This document shows, piece by piece, positions 1 to 7,754 of a DNA stretch of 17,560 nucleotides. Source of the DNA: Terriglobia bacterium (GTDB lineage Bacteria > Acidobacteriota > Terriglobia > UBA7540). The notes under the pieces are model-generated. The model searched no databases and was not told the DNA's origin. It was given only the letters and a program-made list of their open reading frames with translations. The position numbers and the translations under genes were made by a program. The DNA is taken from NCBI GenBank assembly GCA_030040455.1, contig JASHTR010000162.1:1-17560 (forward strand), given 5' to 3'. The number at the start of each line of letters is the position of its first letter. Position 1 is the first letter of the stretch.

Positions 1-69
1 GAAGTCCCTGAAGAACAATGCTACATGCAAGGGGCCATGAAGCCAGTCCACCAGGAGCCGGTACCATGA
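1..69 (+). CDS. atpD: F1F0 ATPase subunit beta, C-terminal end only (partial)
   Basis: Frame 1 is open from the window edge and ends at TGA 67-69, giving a 22-residue tail (EVPEEQCYMQG...PVHQEPVP). A proline- and glutamate-rich 'VPEE(Q/A)..YM.G' tail is what I expect at the C terminus of F-type beta subunits. The stop overlaps the epsilon start as ATGA (66-69), which indicates translational coupling. The catalytic subunit itself lies outside the window. Beta directly before epsilon at the head of the operon is the N-ATPase (alternative F1F0) order, not the standard atpBEFHAGDC order. The call rests on this context and the short tail only. Confidence 0.75.
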   Translation, partial: EVPEEQCYMQGAMKPVHQEPVP

Positions 70-470
70 AGACGTTTGTGATGCGGTTAGACAGCGCAAC
101 CCGTTGCGAAATTGTCGAAAACGTTGTGAGCTTCGTGGGCGAAGACAGCTCGGGCAGTTTTGGGATCATGGCCGGTCATGCCCGGATGATCACTTTCTTG
201 ACTTTCGGTCTCGCTCGATTGCGCTCTGCCGGTGGAGAAACGGAATATCTCGCCCTGCCAGGCGGACTTCTCTATTTTGTGGGCAATGAGCTGAGGATCA
301 GCACGCGGCGATATTTTCGGAGCAAGGATTACAACGAGATGGAGAACATCCTCGATCGCCAGTTGCAGGAAGAGGAGGAAAACCTTAGAGCCGTCAAGGA
401 CAGCCTGCGCCGCCTCGACGAGTCGATTCTGCGGCGGCTCTTGACTCTGAGGCTCTCTGAGGAGCGATGA
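66..470 (+). CDS. atpC: Alternative F1F0 ATPase subunit epsilon
   Basis: This 134-aa protein is the epsilon subunit of the F1 central stalk, which couples c-ring rotation to the catalytic hexamer. The N-terminal ~85 residues have the beta-sandwich pattern of the family (GSFGIMAGHARMITFLTFG, then YLALPGGLLYF). The C-terminal ~50 residues form a charged helical segment (LQEEEENLRAVKDSLRRLDE) fitting the usual helical hairpin. The ATG at 66 is preferred over the upstream ATG at 18: it has AGGAG at 53-57, overlaps the beta stop as ATGA, and gives the family start. The following AtpQ-like gene begins 9-18 bases downstream. The protein is of normal length and I see nothing broken. Confidence 0.93.
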   Translation: MKTFVMRLDSATRCEIVENVVSFVGEDSSGSFGIMAGHARMITFLTFGLARLRSAGGETEYLALPGGLLYFVGNELRISTRRYFRSKDYNEMENILDRQLQEEEENLRAVKDSLRRLDESILRRLLTLRLSEER

Positions 471-488
471 AGACGAGCGGTGAGGCGC

Positions 489-761
489 ATGCAACAGAAC
501 TATCAGAGGCTGAAAGAGGGCGTACGGTCGAACGTCCGGCACATGAGAAAGGCCATGGATGAACGGTCCACCGTGGTTGCCCAGACGGTCTATTTGGGAA
601 CGCTCGGTCTGGTTTTTGTTCTGCCCGTTATTGCGGGGGCTTATTTGGGGCGGTGGCTCGACTCCCACCTTCAGGGGTATTCGGTGAGTTGGACGATCAC
701 TTTGATCCTGCTGGGTGTATTTGTCGGGGCTGTCGACGTTTATCTTCTGCTTAAGGAATAA
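489..761 (+). CDS. atpQ: AtpQ/AtpI-like membrane protein of alternative ATPase operon
   Basis: This small protein of about 90 aa has a basic N terminus (YQRLKEGVRSNVRHMRKAMDE) and two transmembrane helices. The first is LGTLGLVFVLPVIAGAYLG, closed by RWLD; the second is WTITLILLGVFVGAVDVYLL. Helix 1 with a following GRWLD is typical of the AtpI/AtpQ family, a small partner of F0 thought to help c-ring assembly or cation supply. In N-ATPase operons AtpQ is normally followed by a second small membrane protein, AtpR. Here atpB begins two bases after this stop, so AtpR is absent. The start is uncertain: GTG 480, ATG 489, ATG 543 and ATG 555 are all in frame. I chose 489, which has TGAGG just upstream. 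Confidence 0.8.
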   Translation: MQQNYQRLKEGVRSNVRHMRKAMDERSTVVAQTVYLGTLGLVFVLPVIAGAYLGRWLDSHLQGYSVSWTITLILLGVFVGAVDVYLLLKE

Positions 762-763
762 GA

Positions 764-1465
764 ATGGAAGGTCCGGGATTGCTCAACGGCGTGTTGGCGA
801 GACTCGGTCCATTCGAGATCACTGGAAGCGTGGTCACGATCTGGATTGTGATGCTGGCGCTTGCGGGGGCGGCGTGGCTGCTGACTCGAAACATACATTC
901 TGTGCCCACCCGCGCTCAACTCCTTCTGGAAGGAGCCCTTACCGCGATGCAGGATGCGATCGCCGACGTCCTGCCCCAGCATGTCGAACTGGTTTTTCCA
1001 TTTGTGGGCACGCTGTGGGTCTTCATTCTCGTGGCGAATCTTACGGGGCTGATTCCCGGACTTCATTCACCCACCGCCGACCTCTCGGTGACCTTCAGTC
1101 TCGCCGTTCTGGTATTCGGCTCCGTTCATTGGTTCGGCGTCCGCGCGGAGGGGTTGGGAAATTATCTCCGCCACTACTTGCAGCCCAATCCGATCATGTT
1201 GCCGTTTCATTTGGTGAGCGAAGTGTCGCGCACGGTGGCGCTGGCGGTGCGTCTGTTTGGAAATATGATGAGTTTGGAGTTGGCGGCCTTTCTGGTGGTC
1301 TGGATCGCTGGTTTGCTGGTCCCAATCCCGCTGCTGCTGCTCCACATCATTGAGGCAATCATCCAGGCATACCTGTTCGGGATGCTCGCCTTGATTTATA
1401 TCGCGGGAGGAATTCAATCGCAGGAAGTGCGAAGGCGAAAGGAAAGAGAGGGAAGTTCACGATGA
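764..1465 (+). CDS. atpB: Alternative F1F0 ATPase subunit a
   Basis: This 233-aa membrane protein is the F0 stator subunit that forms the ion half-channels against the c-ring. It has five or six hydrophobic helices, beginning ITGSVVTIWIVMLALAGAAW. The conserved helix (HLVSEVSRTVALAVRLFGN) carries the essential arginine at R163, followed by the GN of the family. The last helix pair (HIIEAIIQAYLFGMLALIY) keeps the Glu and Gln-Ala-Tyr signature. ATG 764 has AAGGAA about seven bases upstream. The gene starts two bases after the AtpQ-like stop, and its own stop overlaps the c-subunit start as ATGA (1462-1465). All functional residues I can check are present. Confidence 0.95.
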   Translation: MEGPGLLNGVLARLGPFEITGSVVTIWIVMLALAGAAWLLTRNIHSVPTRAQLLLEGALTAMQDAIADVLPQHVELVFPFVGTLWVFILVANLTGLIPGLHSPTADLSVTFSLAVLVFGSVHWFGVRAEGLGNYLRHYLQPNPIMLPFHLVSEVSRTVALAVRLFGNMMSLELAAFLVVWIAGLLVPIPLLLLHIIEAIIQAYLFGMLALIYIAGGIQSQEVRRRKEREGSSR

Positions 1466-1731
1466 AGGACATGAATTGGTTCATTACGCTATCCACCCTC
1501 ATCTGCGCTATCGGGATTGTGTTGGGGACGATGCTCCCGGCTCTCGCTATGGGGCGCGCGATCAGCCGGGCTCTCGACGCGCTCGCGCGCCAGCCCGAAG
1601 CAGAAAAGAGCATCTCCAGAACCCTCTTTATCGGGCTTGCGATGATCGAGTCACTTGCCATTTACTGTCTCGTGATCATCCTGATCATCCTTTTCCGGAA
1701 CCCTCTGATTTCTTATCTGACAAAGCCCTAA
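1462..1731 (+). CDS. atpE: Alternative F1F0 ATPase subunit c, with altered ion-site ligands
   Basis: This 89-aa hairpin protein is the c-ring monomer. Helix 1 spans about residues 8-30, the polar loop is ARQPEAE (R43, Q44, P45, E46), and helix 2 carries the ion-binding carboxylate E63. Aligned on the RQPE loop to the Ilyobacter tartaricus Na+ c-ring (Q32, V63, E65, S66, T67, Y70), the equivalents here are M30, M61, E63, S64, L65 and Y68. The Glu-Ser pair and the Tyr are kept, but the Gln and Thr ligands are replaced by hydrophobic residues. There is also no second acidic residue in helix 1. I infer that H+ is more likely than Na+ as coupling ion. The start overlaps atpB as ATGA, with GAGGGAAG upstream. 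Confidence 0.95.
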   Translation: MKDMNWFITLSTLICAIGIVLGTMLPALAMGRAISRALDALARQPEAEKSISRTLFIGLAMIESLAIYCLVIILIILFRNPLISYLTKP

Positions 1732-1755
1732 GGCGTTGCAGGAAAGGCATAAGAC

Positions 1756-2508
1756 GTGGAACTGAGCTGGTCGACGTTTATTTTCGAAACGATCAATTTC
1801 GTGGTGCTGGTGTGGCTGCTGAAGCGGCTACTTTACCGGCCCGTGCTGAACGCCATCGCCGCGAGGAAGAAAGCCGTCGAGCAGACGCTAGGGGACGCGG
1901 AAAAGGTACGGACAGAGGCCCAGCAACTCCAAAAGACATATGAAGACCGGCTCAGCGACTGGGAAAAAGAGAAGGAAGCCCAAGTTGCTCAATTCCAGCG
2001 CGACCTTGCAGAGCAGCGAGCCCACGCAATGACGGTTCTCGAAAACGACCTCGCCAAAGAGCGTGAAAAGCAGAAAACCATAGATGAGAGACGCCTTGCG
2101 GACCTGGTTCGAAGGCAGGAGGAGGAGGCCATTGACTTGGCCGGGCGCCTCTCCAGCCGATTGCTCGCTCGCTTAGCAGGTCCCGAGCTAGAAGCACGGA
2201 TTGTGGATGTGTTCCTGAATGAGATCAAGACACTGCCGGAAGAAAGGATTCGGGAGTTGAAGAGCGGCTTCAGAAATCACACTCAGCCGGCCGCCGAGAT
2301 CCAAACTGCTTTCACTCTGAGCCAAGGCGAGAAGGACGCGCTGAAGGAGTCGCTCGCCAGCCTTTTAGGTAGGCCGGTTTCGTGCCAGTTCAGCGAAGAT
2401 TCCAAGCTGCTGGCGGGATTGCATGTGACGGCAGGTCCCTTGGTTCTCCAGGCGAGCCTGCGTGATGAGCTCGCCTTATTCCTGCACGAGGACGCCTATG
2501 GACAGTGA
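1756..2508 (+). CDS. atpF: Alternative F1F0 ATPase subunit b with delta-like C-terminal domain
   Basis: This 250-aa protein is the peripheral stalk subunit. One N-terminal membrane helix ([20 protein letters not shown], about residues 8-27) is followed by a long charged coiled coil up to about residue 165. The last ~75 residues (from [15 protein letters not shown] through [22 protein letters not shown]) resemble the C-terminal domain of the delta/OSCP subunit. Ordinary b subunits are about 160 aa, so this is a b-delta fusion, the form known from N-ATPase operons that lack atpH. No separate atpH is present here. The start is GTG 1756 with AGGAAAGG about eight bases upstream. It overlaps the atpA start by 11 bases. 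Confidence 0.93.
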   Translation: MELSWSTFIFETINFVVLVWLLKRLLYRPVLNAIAARKKAVEQTLGDAEKVRTEAQQLQKTYEDRLSDWEKEKEAQVAQFQRDLAEQRAHAMTVLENDLAKEREKQKTIDERRLADLVRRQEEEAIDLAGRLSSRLLARLAGPELEARIVDVFLNEIKTLPEERIRELKSGFRNHTQPAAEIQTAFTLSQGEKDALKESLASLLGRPVSCQFSEDSKLLAGLHVTAGPLVLQASLRDELALFLHEDAYGQ

Positions 2509-4012
2509 GACAGTCCTTCAAGAATCGTTGATCTCGTCTCGCAGGCGGTGGCTCGACCGGTACCAGTTTTCGGTCCGTGTTTCCGAACTGGGTAAAGTTA
2601 CCTCCGTCGGCGACGGCATTCTTTGGATTGAGGGCCTGCCTACGGCCGCAATCGACGAGGTGTTGAACGTCGAAGACGGCAGCCGGGCAATGGTCTTCCA
2701 TCTCACAGAAGAATTGGTAGGAGCTATTCTCTTGGAGGAGACGGACAAGCTGGCGGCGGGTTGTCGCGTCTCTCACTCCGGCCAACACTTGAGTATTCCA
2801 GTGGGCGATGAGCTTCTCGGCCGTGTCGTAGACCCTTTGGGGCGGCCACTCGACGGTCTGACGTCCACCGAAGGCAAGGACCGCCGCGAGATTGATGTCC
2901 TCTCACCAACCATCATTGAACGCGACTTCGTCAAGCGGTCGCTCTATACAGGAAACAAAATCGTCGACACGCTGATTCCCATCGGCAAGGGCCAGCGGCA
3001 ACTGATCATCGGTGATAACGGTCTGGGTAAAAGCTCCTTAGTGCTGGACATCGTGATCAACCAGAAGGACAAGAATGTCCGTTGCGTCTATGTATTGATT
3101 GGCCAGAAGCGGTCGAGCGTCATCAACACCATCGAGACTCTCAAAGCGGCTGGAACGCTCGACTTCACCACAGTTGTGGTCGCCGATGCTGCAGCGCTTC
3201 CCGGGCTTCAATACCTGGCTCCTTTCGCTGGAACTGCGATCGCAGAAGCCTGGATGAGGAAGGGCCTTGATGCGCTGGTTATCTATGATGATTTGACGAC
3301 TCATGCCGATTGCTATCGTGAGCTTTCACTGCTCCTAAGGAGGCCTCCCGGCCGGGAGGCTTATCCTGCTGATATTTTCTACCTTCATTCCCGGCTGCTT
3401 GAGCGCTCCACCTGCCTTTCCGCGAAGATGGGCGGTGGCAGCCTCACCGCCTTACCTTTGGTTGAAACCAAAGAGGGCGAGATCGCCTCTTACATTCCTA
3501 CCAATCTCATCTCGATCACCGACGGTCAAATCTATTTCTCCGAGCCGCTCTTTTCCGCCGGATTCCTGCCGGCCATTGACGTCACGAAGTCGGTCTCACG
3601 AATCGGCGGCCGAGCCCAGGATGCCGGAATCCGGAAAGAGGCGGGAAGGATGAAGCTCGACTATCTTCGCTTCCTGGAACTCGAAGTTTTCACCCGGTTC
3701 GGGGCAAAGCTTGAGAAATCCATCGAGAGCGAGATTCAGCGCGGGAGGGTGCTCCGCGAAATCCTTAAGCAGGACCAGCGGTCGCCGCTGTCCATTGAGT
3801 CTCACATGGCTTGGCTTATCGCCTTCAACAGCGGACTCTTTGATGGACTCCGGTTGGAAGAAATTGCGGGCTTTCTAGAATACTTGAATCAGCGGGTTAC
3901 CGGAAGCGCGTTGAAGCTTTCTTCGCCCCGGGAAGAGTGGGCGGGCGCGGTGAAGAGATGGTTCAGCGAGAAGCGCGAAAGGATCGAGGTGGCGGATGAG
4001 CAAAAAATCTGA
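2498..4012 (+). CDS. atpA: Alternative F1F0 ATPase subunit alpha
   Basis: This 504-aa subunit is the nucleotide-binding, non-catalytic part of the F1 hexamer. It has an N-terminal beta-barrel ([19 protein letters not shown]), a P-loop (GDNGLGKS, residues 172-179), the Walker B-like [10 protein letters not shown], the [20 protein letters not shown] block, and SVSRIGGRA with the arginine that reaches the catalytic site. The P-loop differs from the very common alpha sequence GDRQTGKT but keeps GxxxxGKS. ATG 2498 is preferred over the upstream in-frame GTG 2462 because it has GAGGA about seven bases upstream and matches the family start. It overlaps atpF by 11 bases and atpG by 17, so translation is probably coupled through the operon. 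Confidence 0.96.
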   Translation: MDSETVLQESLISSRRRWLDRYQFSVRVSELGKVTSVGDGILWIEGLPTAAIDEVLNVEDGSRAMVFHLTEELVGAILLEETDKLAAGCRVSHSGQHLSIPVGDELLGRVVDPLGRPLDGLTSTEGKDRREIDVLSPTIIERDFVKRSLYTGNKIVDTLIPIGKGQRQLIIGDNGLGKSSLVLDIVINQKDKNVRCVYVLIGQKRSSVINTIETLKAAGTLDFTTVVVADAAALPGLQYLAPFAGTAIAEAWMRKGLDALVIYDDLTTHADCYRELSLLLRRPPGREAYPADIFYLHSRLLERSTCLSAKMGGGSLTALPLVETKEGEIASYIPTNLISITDGQIYFSEPLFSAGFLPAIDVTKSVSRIGGRAQDAGIRKEAGRMKLDYLRFLELEVFTRFGAKLEKSIESEIQRGRVLREILKQDQRSPLSIESHMAWLIAFNSGLFDGLRLEEIAGFLEYLNQRVTGSALKLSSPREEWAGAVKRWFSEKRERIEVADEQKI

Positions 4013-4868
4013 TCTGAAGCGCCGGCTCGAGGGTTTGGAAGAGATCAAAGGGATTATGACCGCAATGAAGAATCTCTCGCTTCTCGAAATCAGCAAATTG
4101 AACCGGCTCGCGGCCGCACAGCGGCAAACGGCGATGGGAATGGAAGAAGCGATATCAGACTTCCTGAGCTTTCACCCCGTTCCGGCTGCCGCCGCGTCGG
4201 CCGAAATGAAACACGGTCTGTATCTGCTCATCGGGTCAGAGCGAGGGTTCTGCGGTGGTTTTAACGAGATGGTCCTTCAGCGCCTTCAACACCTCTTACA
4301 CACCGACCACAAGGGAACAGAGGCGACATTGATGATCGTTGGGAACCGGCTGGCCTCGAAGATGCCAGCCAATCTTCGGATTGGACTCAGCCTGCCTGGA
4401 CCTGCAGCTCCCGAGGAGGTTCCTGAGATCATCACCGAGGCAGCCCGCTATCTTGGAACGACGCAACCGGAACTCCCGGCCTTAGAACCGCGTTTCCCGG
4501 TGATCATCCATAACCGGGAGTCAGGGAGCGGCGTCGAGACCTGCGTCGTCGAACCCTTCGCACGCTTCGTGCGACTCGAAGCGAGGCGCTATTCATACCC
4601 TCCGCTACTCACTATTCCTTCGCGAGGCTTAAGGATTCTTCTGGCGGATCACTATCTGTTTTCCGTACTGCACGATATTTTCTACAGCTCGCTAATGGCG
4701 GAGCATCGGCAGAGGGTTAGGCACATGGAGAACGCGGTTGGCCATCTGGAAAAGGCTCTAGCGAAGCTCGCCCATCACGTGAACTTGCTGCGGCAGGAAG
4801 AAATCACCGAGGAAATCGAGGTGATTATGCTCAGTACCATGGAGCCCGAAGGCAGAAACTCACTCTAG
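3996..4868 (+). CDS. atpG: Alternative F1F0 ATPase subunit gamma
   Basis: This 290-aa protein is the rotating central shaft of F1. The N terminus ([28 protein letters not shown]) is the conserved first helix with the 'I..I..T..MK..' pattern. [11 protein letters not shown] is the family's conserved SDRGLCGG-type loop. The C terminus ([35 protein letters not shown]) is the second shaft helix, with the terminal 'R.e.IT.Ei.Ei' signature. ATG 3996 overlaps atpA by 17 bases and has GAGGTGG upstream. It is the last gene of the operon, as in N-ATPase operons. The gene that follows is unrelated and separated by 240 bases. Confidence 0.95.
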   Translation: MSKKSDLKRRLEGLEEIKGIMTAMKNLSLLEISKLNRLAAAQRQTAMGMEEAISDFLSFHPVPAAAASAEMKHGLYLLIGSERGFCGGFNEMVLQRLQHLLHTDHKGTEATLMIVGNRLASKMPANLRIGLSLPGPAAPEEVPEIITEAARYLGTTQPELPALEPRFPVIIHNRESGSGVETCVVEPFARFVRLEARRYSYPPLLTIPSRGLRILLADHYLFSVLHDIFYSSLMAEHRQRVRHMENAVGHLEKALAKLAHHVNLLRQEEITEEIEVIMLSTMEPEGRNSL

Positions 4869-4909
4869 TGCCCAACTTTGCGTCCATCTGACGGTGGCAC
4901 GTCTGAGAG

Positions 4910-4926
4910 GGCAAAAGGCTTTTGCC
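4910..4926 (+). terminator. Short perfect hairpin after the ATPase operon, weak terminator candidate
   Basis: GGCAAAAG and CTTTTGCC form a perfect 8-bp inverted repeat around one base, 42 bases after the atpG stop. No T-run follows (the next bases are TGCAAG), so intrinsic termination is doubtful. Its position at the end of the operon is the main support; it may simply be a transcript-end hairpin. Confidence 0.3.
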
Positions 4927-4971
4927 TGCAAGATCACCCAGACAATTCATGCCCAAAGCCTCGCATAGCAT

Positions 4972-4987
4972 TGTGATCCACATCACT
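4972..4987 (+). promoter_or_regulatory. CRP/FNR-family operator, TGTGAtccacaTCACT
   Basis: A TGTGA-N6-TCACT palindrome lies in the 240-base gap between atpG and the next gene. It matches the CRP-type consensus TGTGA-N6-TCACA at 9 of 10 arm positions. A -10-like hexamer GAGAAT (5009-5014, 4 of 6 to TATAAT) starts 21 bases after the site. Counting from that hexamer puts the operator centre near -41.5, the class II activator position. The same class of palindrome occurs at 10866 and twice at 16383-16420. The rest of the gap (4869-5108) shows no gene. Confidence 0.6.
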
Positions 4988-5108
4988 GCCTTTGGATCGC
5001 GAGTACCGGAGAATAGAGACGAAAACAGGTTGGGGCTCCGGATGAGCCAAGGGTTGATCGGTGCGCTCATGGCGCGGTGAGCTCACAGCTGGATCGGAGG
5101 ACAATGCC

Positions 5109-5390
5109 ATGAACATGATGGCTTATGTTTACGGTTGGATAGTGCTTGCTATGGTTGTAATAGGCTTGGCGGTCTACCGGCAGAGGGTGACACGGCATGA
5201 CGACGAAACATTGCACTTGGCGGAGAGGGAAGCTGCCTTGCTGACCCAGCAGGCAGCCGTCGGACGCAAAGTCCGGAAGATCGACCTCTGGGGTAAATGG
5301 TTCACGGTCATAGCAATTTTTTATGGACTCGCACTGCTTGGCGTTTACCTCCACGGCGTTTGGGTTGCGGGAGCCAAGCTGCCGGGATAA
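5109..5390 (+). CDS. Small two-helix membrane protein, unknown
   Basis: I do not recognise this 93-aa protein. It has two predicted membrane helices: about residues 5-22 (AYVYGWIVLAMVVIGLAV) and about 64-85 (WFTVIAIFYGLALLGVYLHG). Between them is a soluble charged segment (HDDETLHLAEREAALLTQQ) ending in a basic KVRKIDLWGK stretch. The ATG at 5109 is chosen because GGAGG lies at 5096-5100, eight bases upstream. The longer reading from 5061 has no such site and adds a polar leader. It is the first gene after the CRP/FNR-type palindrome at 4972 and may start a transcript running into the glycogen genes. A role as a small membrane sensor or accessory is conceivable but unsupported. Confidence 0.7.
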   Translation: MNMMAYVYGWIVLAMVVIGLAVYRQRVTRHDDETLHLAEREAALLTQQAAVGRKVRKIDLWGKWFTVIAIFYGLALLGVYLHGVWVAGAKLPG

Positions 5391-5543
5391 GTCTCGAATT
5401 GAATGCTTCAATGAGCTTTGAAGATGTCAGAGCTGAGTAAACCTGTCCTGCTGCGGTACCGCGCTCGAGCGTCGGTTTAGGGGGCTGCGGCCAGACAGCA
5501 CGGAGCCTCGAATTCTTTTTGACATGAGCTTTGGAGAGATTCT

Positions 5544-5822
5544 ATGTACGTCCTCGGCGTCTATGCGGCTTGCGTGGGCTTAATCCTTCTAATCGGAGCG
5601 GCCCTATTTGCAGGTTGCATCGCCCTGCTCATTTTTAAAGACGTATGCCTCATGTTGGTCGATATGACCGGCAGAATTTTAGCCCGTGTGCATTTCTCGG
5701 CAGCACAAACACTATCCGCCAGCCCTCTATCCCACTTTGGGGGCTCTTATCGGATGAGACGGACTGGCGTGGTCGTGAGCCATAGAGCGGTTCCGGCCCG
5801 TAGTTTGATGAGGATGCGGTAG
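5544..5822 (+). CDS. Small membrane protein, unknown
   Basis: This 92-aa reading frame begins with ATG 5544, with GGAGAG at 5533-5538. The first half is strongly hydrophobic (VYAACVGLILLIGAALFAGCIALLIF, about residues 6-31) and makes one long or two short membrane segments. The second half is a polar tail rich in Ser and Arg (SASPLSHFGG, RMRRTGVVV). I find no family motif. It lies 153 bases after the preceding small membrane protein gene and 57 bases before the phosphorylase gene. The hydrophobic N terminus and good ribosome site favour a real gene. The arginine-rich end could be partly out-of-frame in a decaying gene. Confidence 0.5.
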   Translation: MYVLGVYAACVGLILLIGAALFAGCIALLIFKDVCLMLVDMTGRILARVHFSAAQTLSASPLSHFGGSYRMRRTGVVVSHRAVPARSLMRMR

Positions 5823-5879
5823 GGGCCCGCAGCGAGGGCAAAACCCGGTTGTTAAGGAGGCCAGCAGGGAACACCTGTT

Positions 5880-7661
5880 ATGCAAAGCTTAGTGGACACC
5901 CCCAAAGTTGCCTACTTTTCCATGGAAATCGCGCTGGAATCGAGTGTACCAACCTATGCGGGAGGGCTGGGCGTGCTCGCGGGTGATACGCTGCGGTCCG
6001 GAGCCGACCTCGGTGTCCCTATGCTCGGCGTCACTCTCCTCCACCGCAAGGGTTACTTTGAGCAGCGGCTAGACGGACAAGGAAATCAGACCGAATTGCC
6101 GGCCACCTGGCACCCGGAGGATGTACTCGAGCCGACGAAGGCACGCACAAGCGTCACGATCGAAGGGCGCAAGGTAAAGCTTCGAGCCTGGCGGTATGTG
6201 ATTCGCGGGATTGGTGGTCATACTGTACCGGTTTATTTGCTTGACACGGCGCTCGCCGAGAACAGCCCCTATGACCAAACGTTGACGGATTTTCTATACG
6301 GTGGAGACCATCATTACCGTCTCTGCCAGGAAGTAATTTTGGGCATCGGTGGCATCCAGATGCTCGATGCTCTTGGGCACAGCCACCTCGAGATCTACCA
6401 CATGAATGAAGGGCACGCTGCCTTTATCAGCTTAGCGCTCCTTGAGAAACAGCTCGCCGACCGGGCGTTGAGCTCCGTTACCGAAGAAGACCGGCAGGGA
6501 CTCAGACGAAAATGTATTTTCACCACCCACACTCCGGTGCCTGCGGGCCACGATCAGTTTCAAAAGGATCTGGTTCAACAAGTCCTGGGACCGGAGCGAA
6601 CAACTGCGCTCGAAGGAGCGGACTGCTTTACAGACGGCACGCTGAACATGACGTACGTGGCCTTGAAGTATTCCCACTACATTAACGGTGTCGCGATGCA
6701 CCACGCAGAGATTTCCCGTGGCATGTTTCCCAACTACCCGATTCGCGCCATCACCAATGGCGTGCACGCGGTCACCTGGACCTGCCCTGCGTTCCGCGAG
6801 CTGTATGACCGGCACTTTCCGGAGTGGCGGCGCGACAACCTTTACCTCCGCTACGCGATCGGAATTCCGTTGGTAGAGATCAAGGCCGCACACGCAGCAG
6901 CAAAACGGGCGCTTTTCGAAGAAATCAAGAAGAAGAATGGGAGTCGGCTTGAAGAGTCCGTTATGACTATCGGTTTTGCGCGTCGCGCCACGGCCTATAA
7001 GCGCGCCAATCTTTTGTTTACGGATCTGGACCACCTCCGGCGGATAGCGGACCGGGTCGGCCCGTTTCAGATTGTTCTGGGCGGCAAAGCCCATTTCCGC
7101 GATGAGCCAGGGAAAGCGACGATCCGGCGGGTGTTCGAGGCAGCGGCTCTGCTCAAGGACAAGATCAAAATTGTTTATGTTGAGAATTACGACATTCTTT
7201 GGGGCCAGTTCATCACCAGCGGGGTGGACCTCTGGTTAAATACTCCCCAGCGACCCTATGAGGCGTCCGGTACGAGCGGCATGAAAGCGGCTCTCAATGG
7301 TGTCCCCAGCCTCAGCGTTCCGGACGGTTGGTGGTTCGAGGGGCACGTGGAGGGGGTCACGGGCTGGGACATCGGCCAGGAAGAGGTTTCCGAGAGTTCG
7401 GCTCAGGAAGTGGCTGATCTTTATAACAAGCTGGAACACATTGTCTTGCCCATGTTCTACGGCCGCCCGGACGCCTACACTGGGGTCATGCGCTCGACCA
7501 TTGCGTTGAATGGCTCTTTTTTTAACACCCAGCGCATGGTTTCTCAATACCTTCTGAACGCGTTCCGGGAAGAGCCGGCACTAACGGCTCCGCAAGTTCT
7601 CGTCGAACTTCTCAGACCAGAGAAGGCGATGCCCGGGCAGAGTAACAAGACCTCAAGCTGA
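5880..7661 (+). CDS. glgP: Alpha-glucan (glycogen) phosphorylase, short form
   Basis: This 593-aa enzyme cleaves alpha-1,4-glucan with phosphate to release glucose-1-phosphate; it is pyridoxal-phosphate dependent (family GT35). Visible motifs are YFSMEIALESSVPTYAGGLGVLAGD at the N terminus, HMNEGHAAF, TTHTPVPAGHD, ITNGVHAVTW, GFARRATAYKRANLL and EASGTSGMKAALNGV. K469 in the last motif is the expected cofactor lysine. Many relatives carry an extra ~90-residue N-terminal domain before YFSMEI; here that motif sits near residue 14, so this is the short form. ATG 5880 has AGGGA nine bases upstream, and a stronger AAGGAGG lies at 5854-5860, farther than usual. With the debranching enzyme downstream it provides complete glycogen breakdown. 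Confidence 0.95.
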   Translation: MQSLVDTPKVAYFSMEIALESSVPTYAGGLGVLAGDTLRSGADLGVPMLGVTLLHRKGYFEQRLDGQGNQTELPATWHPEDVLEPTKARTSVTIEGRKVKLRAWRYVIRGIGGHTVPVYLLDTALAENSPYDQTLTDFLYGGDHHYRLCQEVILGIGGIQMLDALGHSHLEIYHMNEGHAAFISLALLEKQLADRALSSVTEEDRQGLRRKCIFTTHTPVPAGHDQFQKDLVQQVLGPERTTALEGADCFTDGTLNMTYVALKYSHYINGVAMHHAEISRGMFPNYPIRAITNGVHAVTWTCPAFRELYDRHFPEWRRDNLYLRYAIGIPLVEIKAAHAAAKRALFEEIKKKNGSRLEESVMTIGFARRATAYKRANLLFTDLDHLRRIADRVGPFQIVLGGKAHFRDEPGKATIRRVFEAAALLKDKIKIVYVENYDILWGQFITSGVDLWLNTPQRPYEASGTSGMKAALNGVPSLSVPDGWWFEGHVEGVTGWDIGQEEVSESSAQEVADLYNKLEHIVLPMFYGRPDAYTGVMRSTIALNGSFFNTQRMVSQYLLNAFREEPALTAPQVLVELLRPEKAMPGQSNKTSS

Positions 7662-7712
7662 AGGGAAAATACTCTTGAAGCAATCAGTCCAAGATATAGA
7701 TCACAAGCTGTT

Positions 7713-7729
7713 CCGCCCAGGACGGGCGG
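7713..7729 (+). other. Small GC hairpin in the leader of the usp gene
   Basis: CCGCCC-aggac-GGGCGG is a perfect 6-bp stem with a 5-base loop, 25 bases before the usp ATG. No T-run follows, so it is unlikely to be a terminator. It could affect mRNA stability or translation between glgP and usp, but it may also be chance. Confidence 0.25.
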
Positions 7730-7754
7730 TGGAGCGACCTTTGGAAAAGAGCTT

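Noticed and set aside
2462..2497. Upstream in-frame start extending atpA by 12 residues
   Set aside because: It would lie deep inside the end of atpF, has no ribosome site, and ATG 2498 has a good one and the expected N terminus.
3343..3360. Perfect 18-bp palindrome GCCTCCCGGCCGGGAGGC inside atpA
   Set aside because: It encodes the highly conserved RRPPGREA motif of the alpha subunit, so protein constraint plus GC-rich codons explains it.
5519..5548. TTGACA with a TATGTA 18 bases later, resembling a sigma-70 promoter
   Set aside because: The -10 would overlap the ATG at 5544 and the transcript would begin inside the gene.
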